DNA from: PALSA-1006 sp036171275
Lineage (GTDB): Bacteria; Pseudomonadota; Gammaproteobacteria; Burkholderiales; Gallionellaceae
Assembly (NCBI GenBank): GCA_036171275.1
Contig: JAVHQT010000028.1
Span: forward strand, 1 to 49,325
DNA: 49,325 nt
Direction: 5' to 3'
The notes below the pieces were generated by a model that did not search any database, was not told the origin of the DNA, and saw nothing but the letters and a program-made list of their open reading frames with translations. Below are positions 18,067-26,216 of the stretch, one piece after another; position 1 is the stretch's first letter; each line of letters begins with the position of its first letter. Both the position numbers and the translations under genes were made by a program.

Positions 18067-18530
18067 GGCGTGTGTAACGGTTGAATTATTTTTCTAAGAT
18101 TAAACAATATCAGATTTATCGGCATAATTAGTGCGGTCCGTCAGGAAACGCTGACTTATTTGGTGCGAGGTGCACCGGCGCGGTAAGCCGAGGCTGTCAA
18201 CGACTTCAACCCCAGCAGCGCACACTTATTCTTTTGATAAAATCAGCAGAGGATTGCCGAGCCATAACCAAATAAATATCAAATAAATCAATAACATACA
18301 GTCAATCGACGGGCATAGAATGAACGGTTGATTTAATCAGTGCCTTCTTGATTCTTAAGGCGAATAAATTCGCTCCTACACAATTCAAAAAAAAGAAAAA
18401 GTTGCGAAGCTTGGATAAAGGTTTGCAAAATTCAATTGGGCGGTGCGGGTTGAGTGTGTCGATTTCAAGTCCCAATTGATTCGAGTTTGCGTACAATTGA
18501 AAGGTCTTTTTTTGCTCAAGGTTATGCAAC
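18067..18530. other. Intergenic region with a dispersed palindrome
   Basis: No gene is recognised between the divergent ArnT-like and nadC genes. A short inverted repeat GCGAAT-AA-ATTCGC (18360-18373), followed by TCCTACA, looks like a common dispersed repeat. GTCAG/CTGAC and GGTGCACC palindromes occur at about 18139-18180, without an assignable RNA family. Confidence 0.4.
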
Positions 18531-19379
18531 ATGAACTCAGAAATCAACCCAATTATTCTTCAAAATGTCGCCACGGCTTTAGCCGAGGATATCGGCGAAG
18601 CTGACTTAACTGCACAGCTAATTGCAGAAAAATCCAACGCAATTGCCACTGTCGTTACGCGTCAAGCGGGCGTTTTGTGTGGTATGGCTTGGTTTAATGC
18701 CTGCTTTAAAGCGCTAGACCCGAATTGCGCCATTACTTGGTTTGCGCGCGATGGCACTAAAATTGCTGCTAACGAAAAGTTATGCGAAATTCGCGGCAAT
18801 GCGCGCGCAATGCTCACGGCTGAACGGACTGCACTGAATTTTTTGCAGACACTTTCTGCCACCGCCACCGAAACCAATCGCTATGTTCAGGCTGTGCAAG
18901 GCACTTATGCAAAAATAATGGACACTCGAAAAACGATTCCGAGCTTACGTTTAGCGCAAAAGTATGCCGTGCGAATGGGCGGCGGACACAATCAGCGCAT
19001 CGGTTTATTTGATGGCATTTTGATTAAGGAAAATCATATCGTTGCCGCTGGCGGTATTCGGCAGGCGTTAAATCAAGCGTTTCGTTTAGCTACTTCGGAT
19101 GCAACGGTGCAAGTTGAGGTCGAAAATATGGCTGAGTTGAGCGAGGCATTGGACGCAGGCGCAAAACTGATTTTGCTGGATAACTTTAATTTGGATCAGA
19201 TGTGCGCTGCGGTGCACTACACCGGAAGACGTGCAGAATTAGAAGCTTCCGGTGGCATTACGCTGAAAACCGTGCGGGTGATTGCCGAAACAGGCGTCGA
19301 TCGAATTTCGATTGGCAGCTTAACCAAAGATGTGAGTGCGGTTGATCTTTCAATGCGCTTTGTCGCTTTGATAAAATAA
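18531..19379 (+). CDS. nadC: Quinolinate phosphoribosyltransferase (decarboxylating)
   Basis: A 282-residue enzyme of NAD synthesis that joins quinolinate to PRPP, giving nicotinate mononucleotide and CO2. Family motifs are present: ALAEDIGEADLTA near the N-terminus, LNFLQTLSATAT, the substrate-binding MDTRKTIPSLR and GGGHNQRIGLFDGILIKENHI, then LLDNF and the C-terminal LEASGGITLKTV and GVDRISIGSLT. An AAGG ribosome-binding site lies nine bases before the ATG. It is monocistronic and converges with mtnA across 36 bases without a clear terminator. Confidence 0.95.
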   Translation: MNSEINPIILQNVATALAEDIGEADLTAQLIAEKSNAIATVVTRQAGVLCGMAWFNACFKALDPNCAITWFARDGTKIAANEKLCEIRGNARAMLTAERTALNFLQTLSATATETNRYVQAVQGTYAKIMDTRKTIPSLRLAQKYAVRMGGGHNQRIGLFDGILIKENHIVAAGGIRQALNQAFRLATSDATVQVEVENMAELSEALDAGAKLILLDNFNLDQMCAAVHYTGRRAELEASGGITLKTVRVIAETGVDRISIGSLTKDVSAVDLSMRFVALIK

Positions 19380-19415
19380 AATATCTATTAAAATCAAATA
19401 CTTATAAAATATATC

Positions 19416-20462
19416 TCAAGCCAGTTCTTGAAAAAATTTCAAGATTTTTGCTTGATCAGGCTGAAAAATAAGCCCTTTTTCCGTAATCAATCCTGTGACC
19501 AATTCAGCGGGGGTCACGTCAAAAGACGGATTGCGAATTTGGACGCCTTCCGCAGCCCAGTGCAGTTCACGAAAACCTTTTACTTCCTCAGCGGATCGTT
19601 CTTCTATCGGAATCTGCGCACCACTCGTCATTGTGCGGTCAATAGTAGAAAGCGGGCAGGCAACATAAAATGGAATGCGATGACGCTGCGCCAGCACCGC
19701 CACCATATACGTGCCAATTTTATTCGCCACATCGCCATTGGCGGCCACGCGATCCGTGCCCACCACCACCGCATCAATTTCACCTTGCGCCATCAGGTGT
19801 CCCGCCATATTGTCGGTAATTAAAGTCACCGGAATATTATCTTGTACCATTTCCCAAGCCGTCAGCCGCGCACCTTGCAAAAAAGGCCGCGTTTCATCGG
19901 CTATGACTGAGATTTTTTTACCCGCCAACACCGCTGAACGGATGACACCTAATGCCGTTCCCCACCCCGCCGTCGCCAATGCGCCCGCGTTGCAATGCGT
20001 CAAGACGCGTGCGCCATCCGGCAAGAGTTCAGCACCGAAAGCGCCCATTGCACGATTGATGCGAATGTCTTCAGCCAAAATCTCATGCGCTTCCGCTAAT
20101 AAACGCTGCGCAATTTCTGCATTCGCACGCGTTACAGTAGCTTGCCAAATTTGGTGCATCCGTTGCAGCGCCCAAAATAAATTGACCGCAGTTGGACGAC
20201 TTTGCGCCAAAACATTAAAGCCGACTTGCAATTCAATTGCAAAATCTGCGCTTGATTTTTCCTGCAAACGTAAGGCTTCCAACGCAACACCATAAGCCGC
20301 AGCCACACCAATCGCCGGTGCGCCGCGCACCACCATGCTGCGAATTGCCTCGGCAACAGTCGCCGCAGAATCATAAGCAAGATAGTGAAAAACCGCCGGC
20401 AAAATCCGCTGGTCAATCATTTCCAATTTGTTCTCTGCCCAGCGTAATGTTTCAACTTTCAT
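19416..20462 (-). CDS. mtnA: S-methyl-5-thioribose-1-phosphate isomerase
   Basis: A 348-residue eIF2B-alpha/MtnA family isomerase of the methionine salvage pathway. It converts 5-methylthioribose-1-phosphate to 5-methylthioribulose-1-phosphate. Characteristic stretches are VVRGAPAIGVAAAYGVAL, the catalytic-Cys segment THCNAGALATAGWGTALG, and the catalytic-Asp segment VVGTDRVAANGDVANKIGTY. Its ATG directly follows the TAA of apt, so the two are co-transcribed. The pairing makes sense because methylthioadenosine salvage releases adenine, which Apt recycles. Confidence 0.93.
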   Translation of the reverse strand: MKVETLRWAENKLEMIDQRILPAVFHYLAYDSAATVAEAIRSMVVRGAPAIGVAAAYGVALEALRLQEKSSADFAIELQVGFNVLAQSRPTAVNLFWALQRMHQIWQATVTRANAEIAQRLLAEAHEILAEDIRINRAMGAFGAELLPDGARVLTHCNAGALATAGWGTALGVIRSAVLAGKKISVIADETRPFLQGARLTAWEMVQDNIPVTLITDNMAGHLMAQGEIDAVVVGTDRVAANGDVANKIGTYMVAVLAQRHRIPFYVACPLSTIDRTMTSGAQIPIEERSAEEVKGFRELHWAAEGVQIRNPSFDVTPAELVTGLITEKGLIFQPDQAKILKFFQELA

Positions 20463-20990
20463 TTAATCGCCCTCAAATTCACACAGTGCAAAAACCGAGT
20501 GACCTTGCGATTCCAATCTGCCTCGCCCACCCAAATCCGGCAAATCAATCACAAAACAACATTCCACTACCTGCCCGCCCGTTGCTTCAATCAATTTACA
20601 GGCCGCTTCAGCTGTGCCGCCCGTGGCAATTAAATCATCGACTAAAAGCACCTTATCGCCTTTCGATATCGCATCAGTGTGTATTTCAATCCGGTCAGTT
20701 CCATACTCAAGTTGATAGTCTTGGCCAATTGTTTCCGCAGGTAATTTTCCCTTTTTGCGGACCGGCACAAAGCCAAGCTCCAATTTATAGGCCAATGCCG
20801 CACCCAAAATAAAGCCACGCGCTTCAATTCCGGCAATACAATCGATTTTAATATTCTGATACCGGTTTGCTAACTCATTGATTATTAAGCTAAATCCGAC
20901 TGGATCTTTTAACAAAGTCGTAATATCTCGAAACTGAATTCCTGGTTTTGGATAATCAGAAACCGTTCGAATTTTCGATTTAATTGGCAT
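20463..20990 (-). CDS. apt: Adenine phosphoribosyltransferase
   Basis: A 175-residue type I phosphoribosyltransferase making AMP from adenine and PRPP. It shows the N-terminal adenine hood PKPGIQFRDITTLLKD, the loop GIEARGFILGAALAYKL, the conserved VRKKGKLPAET, and the PRPP-binding motif VLLVDDLIATGGTAEAA. The first gene of a two-gene unit with mtnA, with no bases between stop and start. An AGGAATTATC ribosome-binding site precedes its ATG. Confidence 0.95.
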   Translation of the reverse strand: MPIKSKIRTVSDYPKPGIQFRDITTLLKDPVGFSLIINELANRYQNIKIDCIAGIEARGFILGAALAYKLELGFVPVRKKGKLPAETIGQDYQLEYGTDRIEIHTDAISKGDKVLLVDDLIATGGTAEAACKLIEATGGQVVECCFVIDLPDLGGRGRLESQGHSVFALCEFEGD

Positions 20991-21221
20991 GATAATTCCT
21001 TAATAATTCAATAATAAATTCAGCTAATTAATTGTATAGCCTGACATTTGAAACGCCAAACTCAGCGATAAAACCGCAACGCATCATGCAAAAAGATCTG
21101 GCTGGCATCGCTTAATACCCTTTTATAAGGAACTCAAAAGCCAAATTAGCACAAAGCGCGCGTGCGCAACACGGTTCAAACAGCATTTTCTAATTCAGGT
21201 ATGAGGCCGAAGCGAATTTAA

Positions 21222-21326
21222 TTATGGCAAGCCTTCCGGCGCTATCTCGATTGCGGAATTTTAGCCAAGGCCTTCGACCTCGCCCACTGTGACGAATGCT
21301 GGCATGACTGTCTGATTGCCTTCTGA
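21222..21326 (+). pseudogene. IS91-type transposase zinc-domain fragment
   Basis: This 34-codon frame, bounded by TAA and TGA, reads LWQAFRRYLDCGILAKAF followed by DLAHCDECWHDCLIAF. It matches the N-terminal zinc-binding part of IS91-family transposases (pattern F-x-x-Y-L-x-C-G-I-L-x-x-G-F...C-x-x-C-x-H-x-x-L-I-A-F-S-C). The Cys pair is present but the frame stops exactly where FSCK should follow, and the HUH nuclease domain is gone. The identification rests on a short motif. Confidence 0.5.
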
Positions 21327-21561
21327 TGGAACTACTTAAAGTAAGCCCTTTAGTCAAGACAGTTTTGTACCGAGTTTAAGCTGTGCACTCGACTTCTGTT
21401 GCAGCTGGACGGCGCTGCCCCGATTTTTCCTTTTTTTCTTCCGCATTTGCCTGACTTATTGGTGTTGGTTGCGTTTCTGTTTCTGATTTTGCGTCTTCCT
21501 TCGCGCGTGGCTACGTGGCTAGGATCATCGCGCCTCCACCGTTTGCGGTTCGATACACGAC

Positions 21562-21849
21562 GTCAGGTGTTTCGTTTCCCAGCGACTGGTGTGGACAATG
21601 CATATCGCACACCATAAATCAAAAACTCTCTAAACGCGGGAATGATGATGTGCGGCTGCTTATCCACAAATGCTAGTAGAAGCGCCTGTTCGGCACGTTT
21701 TAATGCACCGTGTACTTCGGACATCGACAGCCCCGAAAAAGCCGCAAGTTCAGGGTAACTTAACACCTCTCGACGCTTGGCAAGCAACACCAGTAACAGG
21801 AAAAGTCCTGAGCTTTAAGAGAAGGTTGACGATTTATCGGTCGATGCAT
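21562..21849 (-). pseudogene. Frameshifted helix-turn-helix regulator
   Basis: From the ATG at 21849 the frame reads MHRPINRQPSLKAQDF. One base is then missing within a run of T (GACTTTTCCTG, about 21798-21808), and the +1 frame continues LLLVLLAKRREVLSYPELA, AFSGLSMSEVHGALKRAEQA, FREFLIYGVRYAL. Adding one T would restore a continuous protein. The pattern L-x-x-x-x-G-x-S-x-S-E-V-H-x-A-x-K-R-A...F-L-x-x-G-V-x-Y-A-F is that of a small winged-HTH family I have seen beside nucleotidyltransferase-type toxins. The expected C-terminal tail is replaced by unrelated residues. No partner gene remains. Confidence 0.55.
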
Positions 21850-21868
21850 AAGTCAGTTACAAAGAGTA

Positions 21869-21894
21869 TTTTCGCAATTCGCGAAATGCGAAAA
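21869..21894. promoter_or_regulatory. 26-bp palindrome upstream of the HTH pseudogene
   Basis: TTTTCGCA (21869-21876), TTCGCGAA (21878-21885) and TGCGAAAA (21887-21894) form a nested palindrome that is perfect except for the two single-base spacers. It ends 20 bases upstream of the HTH start on the minus strand, where an autorepressor would bind. Assignment as an operator is inference. Confidence 0.5.
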
Positions 21895-22226
21895 CACTAT
21901 TTATTCAATAAGATCGCAATATAAAGCCTGAAATGTGCATCTTGGATTTAAAGCTCAGGAGGGCGATGCTGTCGCCGCTGTGCCATAGACGCACTTCGGG
22001 GGTTTCAAACACGGTCCCTCACCTACAACACGCACTCAGGATCATTAAGTCCCTATTGAAAAAATCCGCTGGTGGTGGCAGGAGCACGAGTTACGAATTG
22101 CTGTTTGAATGAGGACAAGATTAAACGGTGATCAATAACCTGCTGACACTTCATCAAGGCCAATATTTCCCGTGGTTGTTAACTCGCCGCGCCGCAAGCA
22201 ATTCCGTCAACTCGCTGGCATCAACA

Positions 22227-22958
22227 CTAGTCTGACACAAGGGGTAACACAGACGAGTAGCACAAAGATGCGGTAATGGCCGCGCAAACTACGGAAACTG
22301 CAACCAGCATATACAGGATGACTAGCTGGTAGCTTACTGCCTGTAATGGCGATGCGCCCGCTAGCAGCATACCCACTGTAACACCTGGAATGTGGATGAC
22401 TCCTACGGTTTGCAGGCTATTTATTGTGGGAATCATGGCTGCTTTTACACTGTGGCGCATGGCGTTTCTCATGGCTTCCTTGAGCGTCGCGCCCAGCGCC
22501 GTCATACCTTCGATTACCTCTTTCGTATTTTTGGCTTCGCTTTTTAACCTCTCTAGCACCTGCATATAAATGTTCAGGCTATTCCCCAAAATCATGCCCG
22601 CAATCGGCACCAGATGGTTTGCTTTTGTGTCGATAATCCCCATGATTACCAGCGTAGTTAAAACAGCTATGGCGGACACCCCGATGGCAAAGAACGCCTT
22701 GAAAAAACCGTTTTTTATTTTAGTTCTTCGGCTTGCAAGCCATGAGCCGTAAAGCGACATTAGCAGTATCACGAGAGCGATTTGCCACAGTTTTTGCAGT
22801 TTAAAAATATATCCGAGCGCAAAACCTAGTAGCAAAAGCTGAAAAAATGCCAGCAGAGAGTTGGTAAAAAGTGTTTTTTCTATACCTAACGACTCTTTTT
22901 TTGCGTACCAAAGAGCTGCTAGAACAAGTAAATATGAGGCTAAAAAGTTGTATTCCAT
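22227..22958 (-). CDS. fetB: FetB-type ABC transporter permease (UPF0014)
   Basis: A 243-residue membrane protein with about seven hydrophobic segments. It shows the UPF0014/FetB signature: GMILGNSLNIYMQVLERL, then EGMTALGATLKEAM, SVKAAMIPTINSLQTVGVIHIPG and TVGMLLAGASPLQAV. In E. coli, FetAB exports iron under oxidative stress. The ATP-binding partner FetA should be beside it but is missing: upstream lies a truncated diguanylate cyclase and downstream is decayed sequence. It is either a remnant or works with an ATPase encoded elsewhere. The membrane protein itself looks intact. Confidence 0.85.
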   Translation of the reverse strand: MEYNFLASYLLVLAALWYAKKESLGIEKTLFTNSLLAFFQLLLLGFALGYIFKLQKLWQIALVILLMSLYGSWLASRRTKIKNGFFKAFFAIGVSAIAVLTTLVIMGIIDTKANHLVPIAGMILGNSLNIYMQVLERLKSEAKNTKEVIEGMTALGATLKEAMRNAMRHSVKAAMIPTINSLQTVGVIHIPGVTVGMLLAGASPLQAVSYQLVILYMLVAVSVVCAAITASLCYSSVLPLVSD

Positions 22959-23016
22959 CGTGGAATAATTTTACTGTGTTTGGGATAATTTTAGTAGACG
23001 CGCATTCAAGTTCGAA

Positions 23017-23838
23017 GTGCAACCGCCGCTGGTTGACTTGTCTGCATGGGCTACGCAATTGGGCCACGGTGAGTGGATATCTGCCACGCACCACATCAGT
23101 CCAATTGCCGAAGTGAAATCGCTGTCCAAGGCGCTGCAATTTATGGCCAATAATGTCAAGTACCACACTGATCATTTGGAGCAAGAGGTGGTCGCACGCA
23201 CAGCGGAATTACAACTGGTCAATCTGGAGCTGGAAAAACGCTCAAATACCGATGCCTTGACCGGCCTGCCCAATCGCCGATTGTTGTACGATCGCTTTGA
23301 CCGTATCCTCGCCACCGCGCGACTCGACGGCAGTCATGGGGCGATGATGTTCATTGACCTCGACAACTTCAAGCCGCTCAACGACACTCATGGGCATGAA
23401 ATCGGCGACTGTTTATTGGTGGAAGTGGCGCGCCGCCTGAATGATTGCGTGCGCGATACTGATACTGTGGCACGCTTTGGCGGTGATGAATTTGTGGTGC
23501 TATTGGGTAATCTGAATGCCGACGCAGACTTGGCCAAGAGTCAGGCGAAAAGCATCGCCAGCAAAATCCTTGCACAGCTGGCGGAATCTTATCTGTTGTA
23601 CCGTTCGGAAGCGGAAGCGACGATCGAACATCATTGTACCAGCAGTATCGGCATTGCCTTGTTTGAGGGCACAGCGGAAGTGGAAGCTATTTCCAGCCGT
23701 GCGGATACGGCGATGTACTGCGCCAAAGGAACTGGGCGCAATCGTATTGTGATGGACGACGAGTCAATCGCCAGCGAAGTTTGTCATGCGTCCTGCACTG
23801 TGGCGCATACATGCCGTCGGTCGGAGAAATTGGCTTAA
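23017..23838 (+). CDS. Diguanylate cyclase (GGDEF), N-terminally truncated
   Basis: The frame (GTG start) gives 273 residues: the last part of a HAMP-like linker (residues about 1-50), a coiled coil (LEQEVVARTAELQLVNLELEKR) and a complete GGDEF domain with DALTGLPNRR, FIDLDNFKPLND and the active site RFGGDEF (GGDEF at 155-159). The inhibitory RxxD site (RDTD, 146-149) is kept. It would make cyclic-di-GMP from GTP. The sensor and membrane part expected before HAMP is gone. The open frame continues upstream to at least 22972 without family sequence, so a deletion joined it to the fetB promoter region. The tail (CHASCTVAHTCRRSEKLA) is unusual. Expression and activity are uncertain. Confidence 0.75.
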   Translation: MQPPLVDLSAWATQLGHGEWISATHHISPIAEVKSLSKALQFMANNVKYHTDHLEQEVVARTAELQLVNLELEKRSNTDALTGLPNRRLLYDRFDRILATARLDGSHGAMMFIDLDNFKPLNDTHGHEIGDCLLVEVARRLNDCVRDTDTVARFGGDEFVVLLGNLNADADLAKSQAKSIASKILAQLAESYLLYRSEAEATIEHHCTSSIGIALFEGTAEVEAISSRADTAMYCAKGTGRNRIVMDDESIASEVCHASCTVAHTCRRSEKLA

Positions 23839-23944
23839 CCTATCTTTAACATCCGCAATATCTGCATTCACCACGCGTGATGAAATATAAACCTCCGAAA
23901 AAGCTTGAGTAAGTGCCTTACAGGACAGGCTACAGAGAAAACGA

Positions 23945-24008
23945 CGGGGTCAGGTCTTGCATTGACGCATCGCAAAAAGAGAATGTCGCATTGCAAGACC
24001 TGACCCCG
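23945..24008. repeat. REP-type inverted repeat (GGGGTCAGGTCTTGCA)
   Basis: CGGGGTCAGGTCTTGCA (23945-23961) and its exact reverse complement (23992-24008) enclose a 30-base loop. This is the form of REP pairs (BIMEs) mobilised by RAYT transposases. A RAYT remnant is present at 879-1004. Confidence 0.8.
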
Positions 24009-24040
24009 TGAGTACATATTTGACCCCGTGAGTACATATT
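24001..24040. repeat. 20-bp tandem direct repeat
   Basis: TGACCCCGTGAGTACATATT occurs twice in a row, the first copy overlapping the right arm of the REP inverted repeat. Likely slippage or stacked insertion at the REP edge. Confidence 0.85.
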
Positions 24041-24472
24041 GTTGCAGCGAGTGTGGCCGCAACTCGCTGAACTCAGTACCGCAAACAAACTCGTCATCGT
24101 GCATGAAAAAGTGATTGAGTGCATTGCTTAACGTGCTGCTTGGCGATGTAAACGCACTCGCAAATTTAATCGGGAAAAGTGCAATCGCGGCATGCCATTG
24201 CACTTGGATGTTACTTAAAATTCACTCTGACCCTAATTGTTCTAATTGTTCTGCCATGGCGCCAATAATTTGGAACAGGGATGGCAACAACAGTACCCAC
24301 TGCCGCACCAGAAGCTGCGTTTTTTGCAGGATCAGGATGCGGGAATCAAGCAGTGATTTACGTCGGTATGCCGACGCAACAATTTGTCTAAGTAACTGAT
24401 TATAAATAACTTTTTATTCAGGCCTACGCCGAAATTCGCAGAACGCAGAAAATGCAATGTTAGCCAACCAGT

Positions 24473-25315
24473 TTAAAATCTCAAGGCATCTGTCAGTGAT
24501 TTAACTTCGCTGGCTGAGGTTGCTAAAATTTCGCTGAGTTGTTCTGCATCACCGATCATCATTTCAATCTGTGCCGCATCTTCGTTAATTTGCTCGCGGC
24601 GTTTTATGCGGTGTAGCGGTGAAGGAATTGGGGCTAAATCTTCGGCCAGCAGTAAGGCGTCTGCCAAAGAAACGGGGGGGATGGAAAGAAAGCCTTCCCA
24701 TGCGCCTTCAATGGACTGTTCGACAATTTTAGGCACGCCCAATACTTCTAAAATAGCTCGACCAATTTCAGCTTCTCCGCGTTCCAGCCAAGCGGTGTAG
24801 TCGCCATTCAGCAAATTAGGGAACTCATCTGCGCAAGAAATTAAATAAAAACCACCAATTTCGTGAACAATTCCGGCGAACAGTGCAGCTTCAGGATCTT
24901 GATGAATCACGCGTCTGGCAATAATTTGCGCTAAAGAAGAAACGTGCGCAGTGTGTTCCCATAATTGATCAGCAATTTTTCGATGTTCAAAAGAAGGCAG
25001 TTCGCCCGCCATCTGTTTTGCCACTAACGCCATGGCAAGGGTGCGAACGGTACGAAAACCCAGTAACGTAATTGCAGTTTTAACATCGGTGATAATTCGA
25101 CCGGAGCGGTTATAAACGACTGAGTTTGCTGTTGCGACAACTCGTGCGGCCAGTAATGGTTCAATCTGAATGAGCTTGGAAGCCGTTTCAATTGAGCAGT
25201 CCGGGTCGTCAAGGGTTTTGCGTAATTTGAGCGCCATTCGCGAACCGCTAGAAAAGCTCAGCTCCCCTTCTTTAATTCGTGAAATCAGGATTTCGTAAAC
25301 TTCTAGTTGTTCCAA
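24473..25315 (-). CDS. HDOD domain protein
   Basis: A 280-residue cytoplasmic HDOD protein: SRMALKLRKTLDDPDCS, then KLIQIEPLLAARVVATANS, VKTAITLLGFRTVRTLAMAL, and ALFAGIVHEIGGFYLIS. As in the family, the HD metal-binding pair is incomplete. It is transcribed divergently from cheD across about 87 bases, so the two probably share a control region. This placement supports a role in chemotaxis or motility signalling. It is not a close duplicate of the HDOD protein at 7286-8137. Confidence 0.85.
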   Translation of the reverse strand: MEQLEVYEILISRIKEGELSFSSGSRMALKLRKTLDDPDCSIETASKLIQIEPLLAARVVATANSVVYNRSGRIITDVKTAITLLGFRTVRTLAMALVAKQMAGELPSFEHRKIADQLWEHTAHVSSLAQIIARRVIHQDPEAALFAGIVHEIGGFYLISCADEFPNLLNGDYTAWLERGEAEIGRAILEVLGVPKIVEQSIEGAWEGFLSIPPVSLADALLLAEDLAPIPSPLHRIKRREQINEDAAQIEMMIGDAEQLSEILATSASEVKSLTDALRF

Positions 25316-25402
25316 AATAGTACTCCGTTGCAGGATATTACGTGTCAGGTTGGATTGAACAGGTTAAAATAAAAAAATTCAAATTCAGTCTATTGATACA
25401 GC

Positions 25403-25990
25403 ATGATTACATCGTCCGCATTAACTGGCAAGGACTACGAGCGCATCGCGCTAAATATTCATCCTGGCGGTTGGACAATTCAAAACAAACAACCTATCGC
25501 TACGTTGCTAGGTTCGTGCGTAGCGGTTTGTCTGTTTGAAGAAACGTTGAAAATTGGCGGCATGAATCACTTTTTATTGCCTAGCCATGCAAGCAGCGCC
25601 GGGGATGATACCGATATTATATTAAATGGCGACTATTCAATGGAAGTCTTGGTCAATGGTTTATTAAATAAAGGGGCGCGAAAAAATCGCTTGCTAGCCA
25701 AAGCCTTTGGCGGCGGGACGATCGTGAACTCAATTCGAATGGCGATTGGCGAGCGTAACGCTGAGTTTGCTAAAGAATGGTTGGCGCGCGAAAAAATTCC
25801 TTTAGTGGCGTCTGATTTTAATGGGCCGTGGTCTCGAAAAATCGTTTTTATTCCGCAAACAGGTGAAGCGTTTTGTCGCCGGATTCCAACCACTCAAGCA
25901 ATTATTGCCGAAGTTACCCAAGAAGAAATGGCGTATGAAAACAATTTAAATCGTAGCAAGAACGTGGGTAAAAAGATTGAACTTTTCTAA
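25403..25990 (+). CDS. cheD: Chemoreceptor glutamine deamidase CheD
   Basis: A 195-residue CheD-family enzyme that deamidates glutamines in methyl-accepting chemotaxis proteins. Catalytic residues are visible: Cys39 in LLGSCVAVCLFE, His56 in GGMNHFLLP, and the Thr of KAFGGGTI. The C-terminal tail (NLNRSKNVGKKIELF) is slightly longer than usual. It is isolated from other che genes here, but divergent from an HDOD gene. The stop lies inside a long inverted repeat that probably ends transcription. Confidence 0.9.
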   Translation: MITSSALTGKDYERIALNIHPGGWTIQNKQPIATLLGSCVAVCLFEETLKIGGMNHFLLPSHASSAGDDTDIILNGDYSMEVLVNGLLNKGARKNRLLAKAFGGGTIVNSIRMAIGERNAEFAKEWLAREKIPLVASDFNGPWSRKIVFIPQTGEAFCRRIPTTQAIIAEVTQEEMAYENNLNRSKNVGKKIELF

Positions 25991-26033
25991 AAAATCAATT
26001 AAATCAATGAGTTAATTGATTTTTTAGAAAAGT
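25981..26033. terminator. Long inverted repeat at the end of cheD
   Basis: Arms of 22 bases (25981-26002 and 26012-26033) are exact reverse complements around a 9-base loop. The left arm includes the cheD TAA and a run of A; the right arm includes TTTTTT. It fits a rho-independent terminator that could work on both strands. The arms are AT-rich, so the hairpin is long rather than GC-stabilised. Confidence 0.7.
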
Positions 26034-26216
26034 CATTTTTCTGAAGCGCATCGCTTGATCATTCTTAGCACAGATAAGCATCAACCTACGTAGTCCCCTA
26101 CCCTGTCAAACTACGCCTGTCCCTTTATTTTGAAGGAGAACTAAAACTAGTCGCTTTGGGAATTTCAGCAGCTAAGATTTTGATGGTTTGTCACCCCGAT
26201 GCAAGCAGTCTTAGCT

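Larger units (their letters stand above)
20991..22226. other. Decayed accessory region without an intact gene
   Basis: These 1.2 kb between apt and fetB contain an IS91-type transposase fragment (21222-21326), a frameshifted HTH gene (21562-21849) and a strong palindrome (21869-21894), listed separately. The rest (20991-21220, 21327-21560, 21900-22226) contains no reading frame I can relate to a family. Confidence 0.6.
23839..24472. other. Intergenic region with RAYT/REP debris
   Basis: No intact gene. It contains the REP inverted repeat at 23945-24008, a 20-base direct repeat at 24001-24040, and AAAATTCACTCTGACCCTAA (from 24217), a sequence of the type that borders RAYT loci. A short frame from 24042 (LQRVWPQLAELSTANK, then LVIVHEKVIECIA) is not recognised. 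Confidence 0.5.

Noticed and set aside
21399..21617. Small plus-strand hydrophobic ORF (MQLDGAAPIFPFF...)
   Set aside because: No ribosome-binding site or family pattern is seen, and it overlaps the 3' end of the HTH pseudogene on the other strand.
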